A program made the position numbers and the translations under genes. 64,000 nt of DNA from URNF01 sp045634325. GTDB lineage: Bacteria > Bacillota > Clostridia > Oscillospirales > Acutalibacteraceae. This document shows, piece by piece, positions 61,195-64,000 of the stretch. Each line of letters begins with the position of its first letter. The first letter of the stretch is position 1. The notes beneath the pieces were generated by a model. The model worked only from the letters and a program-made list of their open reading frames with translations. It was not told the DNA's origin and did not search any database. Location of the stretch: assembly GCA_045634325.1 (NCBI GenBank), contig JAZRAA010000016.1:62001-126000 (forward strand), given 5' to 3'.

Positions 61195-61446
61195 AAAGCT
61201 GTGACGGAGACAGTACCTATTTTTGAAACTGTCAGCGAGTTGGGGATGGTGTGAGCCCGACAAGGAGTAGAAAATAGCGAATATCCCTCCTGAGCTGTCG
61301 GCTGAAAGGGTAGCGAGTAAGTTAGACCGGTGCTTCACCGTTAGCGGAAGCGGATATCCGAAACGTTTGGTTTCGCGTATCGTCGTAATAGGTGGTAAAC
61401 GAACAACCTTCGTCCTGTTATGCGTGGACGGAGGTTATTTTTTTAG
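61195..61446 (+). ncRNA. T-box riboswitch with isoleucine specifier, before ileS
   Basis: The leader has the stem I features of T-boxes (GAGTTGGGGATGGTG, then GAATATCCCTCCTGAG). AUC at 61283-61285 in the specifier position reads isoleucine. The T-box sequence GGTGGTAAACG (UGGU at 61393-61396 fits the tRNA end ACCA) precedes a terminator (AACCTTCGTCC...GGACGGAGGTT then T-run, 61405-61446). Uncharged tRNA-Ile should open transcription into ileS. Confidence 0.92.
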
Positions 61447-61463
61447 AAAACGGAGGCAGAACA

Positions 61464-64000
61464 ATGTATCGCAAGGTATCAACCAACCTCAATTTTGTGG
61501 AACGCGAGAAACAAGTAGAAAAGTTTTGGGCAGATAATGCTATTTTCGAAAAGAGCATGGACAGCCGTAAGGAAGGGGAGACCTATACTTTCTATGATGG
61601 TCCTCCGACCGCAAACGGCAAACCGCACATCGGTCACGTGCTTACCCGTGTTATCAAAGACATGATTCCGCGTTACCGCACCATGAAAGGCTATATGGTG
61701 CCGCGTAAAGCGGGCTGGGACACCCACGGTCTGCCGGTGGAATTAGAGGTGGAAAAACTGTTGGGCCTTGACGGCAAAGAGCAGATTGAAACTTATGGTT
61801 TAGAGCCGTTTATCGAAAAATGTAAAGAGAGCGTCTGGAAATATAAGGGCATGTGGGAGGATTTCTCCGGCACTGTCGGTTTCTGGGCGGATATGGATGA
61901 CCCGTACGTTACTTATGACAACAATTTTATCGAGTCTGAATGGTGGGCATTAAAGCAAATCTGGGATAAAAAGCTTTTGTATAAAGGCTTTAAGATTGTG
62001 CCGTATTGCCCGCGTTGCGGAACGCCGTTGTCCAGCCATGAGGTTGCACAAGGCTATAAAAATGTGAAAGAACGCAGTGCAGTCGTGCGCTTTAAGGTGG
62101 CGGGTGAGGATGCTTGGTTCCTCGCTTGGACCACTACGCCGTGGACGTTGCCGTCTAACGTGGCGTTGTGTGTCAACCCGAAAGATACTTATTGCCGCGT
62201 GAAGGCCGCTGACGGACAGACGTATTATATGGCAGAGGAATTGCTGGACAGTGTGCTCGGCAAACTTGCTGCGGATGACACTCCCGCTTATGAGATTTTA
62301 GAACGCTTTGCGGGCGCCGATTTGGAATATAAGCAATATGAGCCGCTGTTTGATTGCGCAAAGGTGAAAGCGGATGCGCAACACAAAAAAGGTTTTTATG
62401 TGACGTGTGCCGATTATGTTACCATGACCGACGGTACGGGCATCGTGCATACCGCACCCGCATTCGGTGAAGACGACGCACAGGTTGGCAGAAAATACGA
62501 TTTGCCATTTGTGCAATTGGTAGATGCGCAGGGCAACATGACAGACGACACCCCCTTTGGCGGTTTGTTCGTGAAAAAGGCTGATCCGCTGGTGTTGCAG
62601 GAGTTGGAAGAACGTGGTCAACTCTTTGATGCGCCGAAATTTGAACACGATTATCCGTTCTGTTGGCGTTGTGATACCCCGCTTTTGTATTATGCAAGAG
62701 AATCGTGGTTTATCAAAATGACCGACGTGCGTGATGACCTTATCCGCAACAACAATACGATTAACTGGATTCCTGAAAGCATCGGTAAAGGCCGTTTCGG
62801 CGACTGGTTGCTCAATGTGCAGGATTGGGGTGTCAGCCGTGACCGCTATTGGGGCACGCCTCTTAACATTTGGGAATGTAAGTGTGGCCACCGTCATTCT
62901 ATCGGCAGCATTGCAGAACTGAAAGAAATGTCCCCCAACTGCCCCGAGAATATCGAATTGCATCGTCCTTTCATTGATGCAGTGACCATCACCTGCCCGC
63001 ATTGCGGTGAGCAGATGCGCCGTGTACCCGAGGTGCTCGATTGCTGGTTTGACTCCGGTTCCATGCCGTTTGCACAGCATCATTATCCCTTTGAAAACCA
63101 GGATTTGTTCGAGCAACAATTCCCCGCCGATTTCATTTCCGAGGCGGTGGACCAGACACGTGGTTGGTTCTATTCGTTGCTTGCGATTTCCACCTTGCTG
63201 TTCAATAAAGCACCGTATAAAAATGTCATCGTGCTCGGTCACGTGCAGGACGAAAACGGACAAAAGATGTCCAAATCCAAAGGCAATGCCGTTGACCCGT
63301 TTGAAGCACTTGAAACTTACGGTGCGGATGCCATTCGTTGGTATTTCTACAGCAACTCTGCTCCGTGGCTGCCCAACCGTTTCCACGGTCGCGCCGTAAT
63401 GGAAGGTCAACGCAAGTTGATGGGCACGCTGTGGAATACGTATGCGTTCTTTGTATTGTACGCTGATATTGATAAGTTTGATGCCACCAAATATACTCTC
63501 GAATATGATAAACTTTCGGTGATGGATAAGTGGTTGTTGTCCAAACTCAATACTTTGGTTGCGGAAATGGACAAAAATCTTGAAAATTATCGCATCCCCG
63601 AAGCCGCCCGCGTGTTGCAGGAGTTTGTGGATGAGATGAGTAACTGGTATGTTCGTCGTTCCCGTGAACGTTTCTGGGAAAGCGGTATGCCGCAGGATAA
63701 AATTAATGCGTATATGACGTTGTATACGGCATTGGTCACCGTGTGCAAAGCGGCGGCACCCATGATTCCGTTTATGACCGAGGATATTTATCAGAACTTG
63801 GTGCGTTCTTTGGATGCTACCGCACCCGAGAGCATTCATTTGTGTGAGTATCCGGTTGCCGATGAAACACTCATCAACAAAGAACTGGAAGCGGCGATGG
63901 AAGAAGTACTGCAAATCGTGGTGCTGGGTCGTGCGGCGAGAAACGGTTCTAACCGCAAAAACCGTCAACCGCTTGCTAAGATGTACGTGAAAGCGGAAAC
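61464..64000 (+). CDS. ileS: Isoleucyl-tRNA synthetase, 3' end cut by window edge
   Basis: The 845 visible residues hold the class I motifs HIGH (ANGKPHIGHVLTRVIKD) and KMSKS (GQKMSKSKGNAVDP), the editing domain (TTTPWTLPSNVAL) and the start of the anticodon-binding domain. WVIPY/VPYCPRCGTPLSSHE and NWIPESIGKGRFGDWL fit the IleRS type 2 group common in Clostridia. GGAGG precedes the ATG, and the T-box controls it. Family length is about 1030 residues, so roughly 185 are missing. Confidence 0.96.
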   Translation, partial: MYRKVSTNLNFVEREKQVEKFWADNAIFEKSMDSRKEGETYTFYDGPPTANGKPHIGHVLTRVIKDMIPRYRTMKGYMVPRKAGWDTHGLPVELEVEKLLGLDGKEQIETYGLEPFIEKCKESVWKYKGMWEDFSGTVGFWADMDDPYVTYDNNFIESEWWALKQIWDKKLLYKGFKIVPYCPRCGTPLSSHEVAQGYKNVKERSAVVRFKVAGEDAWFLAWTTTPWTLPSNVALCVNPKDTYCRVKAADGQTYYMAEELLDSVLGKLAADDTPAYEILERFAGADLEYKQYEPLFDCAKVKADAQHKKGFYVTCADYVTMTDGTGIVHTAPAFGEDDAQVGRKYDLPFVQLVDAQGNMTDDTPFGGLFVKKADPLVLQELEERGQLFDAPKFEHDYPFCWRCDTPLLYYARESWFIKMTDVRDDLIRNNNTINWIPESIGKGRFGDWLLNVQDWGVSRDRYWGTPLNIWECKCGHRHSIGSIAELKEMSPNCPENIELHRPFIDAVTITCPHCGEQMRRVPEVLDCWFDSGSMPFAQHHYPFENQDLFEQQFPADFISEAVDQTRGWFYSLLAISTLLFNKAPYKNVIVLGHVQDENGQKMSKSKGNAVDPFEALETYGADAIRWYFYSNSAPWLPNRFHGRAVMEGQRKLMGTLWNTYAFFVLYADIDKFDATKYTLEYDKLSVMDKWLLSKLNTLVAEMDKNLENYRIPEAARVLQEFVDEMSNWYVRRSRERFWESGMPQDKINAYMTLYTALVTVCKAAAPMIPFMTEDIYQNLVRSLDATAPESIHLCEYPVADETLINKELEAAMEEVLQIVVLGRAARNGSNRKNRQPLAKMYVKAE

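Noticed and set aside
62298..63968. Open frame of 556 codons opposite ileS
   Set aside because: The plus strand is a clear isoleucyl-tRNA synthetase with HIGH and KMSKS; the opposite strand shows no family features.

Overview
The window looks like a piece of chromosome from a low-to-mid GC, Gram-positive, spore-forming Clostridia member, probably an Oscillospiraceae/Ruminococcaceae-type gut anaerobe. This is inferred from gene content: a T-box leader before ileS, spore-type LysM-GH18 enzyme, cohesin and dockerin modules, a two-gene SufC/SufB-like set, EamA and DUF421 families, and many SigA-like promoters with 17-bp spacers. No rRNA or species marker is present, so the assignment stays at class/family level.

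Layout. 1-4.6 kb (minus strand): a nucleoside-type BMP lipoprotein with xpt, then a DUF1294-DUF421-DUF4363-birA-bioY run. 4.6-9.4 kb (plus): a GHL10 lipoprotein, then a two-gene operon in which a secreted glucosaminidase with a C-terminal dockerin is followed by a membrane-anchored cohesin protein. 9.4-17.4 kb: split transketolase, a PrsA-like lipoprotein, a LysM-GH18 enzyme, two small lipoproteins, and nrdR with two exported proteins. 17.5-18.1 kb: tRNA-Leu(CAA), a structured hairpin element and a 40-residue peptide gene. 18.1-28.3 kb: an AraC regulator diverging from two very large secreted proteins (a five-module LamG-like protein and a GH31 enzyme with a discoidin module). An amidase follows.

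29.18-43.01 kb is an integrated island. It lies against the 3' end of tRNA-Pro(UGG), and a 16-bp exact (about 22-bp near-exact) copy of that tRNA end sits at the far edge. Its outer genes are a large serine recombinase, TnpV and a DUF6809 protein. Its inner 11 kb is visibly AT-rich and carries defence-like cargo: a XRE repressor, a 621-residue protein ending in a HEPN-like Rx4H motif, a five-gene restriction-modification operon (HTH-Dam fusion, Mrr-like nuclease, DpnII-type nuclease, unknown protein, second DNA methyltransferase), and a two-gene cassette of a Rossmann/methyltransferase-like protein with a tandem-DUF262 protein. A leader of short repeats plus a GTTAGGG...CCCTAAT hairpin recurs before three island genes or gene blocks.

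43-64 kb is ordinary core genome: an alkyltransferase-like gene, two EamA transporters, sufC with a single sufB/D homologue, DUF554, a Sfp-type phosphopantetheinyl transferase, dut-maf, the elongation cluster mreB-mreC-mreD-PBP2-minD, mgsA, hisS-aspS, a polar amino-acid ABC transporter, and a T-box-controlled ileS that runs off the right edge.

The best candidates for something undescribed are the tandem-DUF262/Rossmann pair, the HEPN-like protein and the enlarged DpnII operon in the island. The local cohesin-dockerin pair on a cell-wall enzyme comes next. All functional statements rest on reading motifs by eye; no database search was run.
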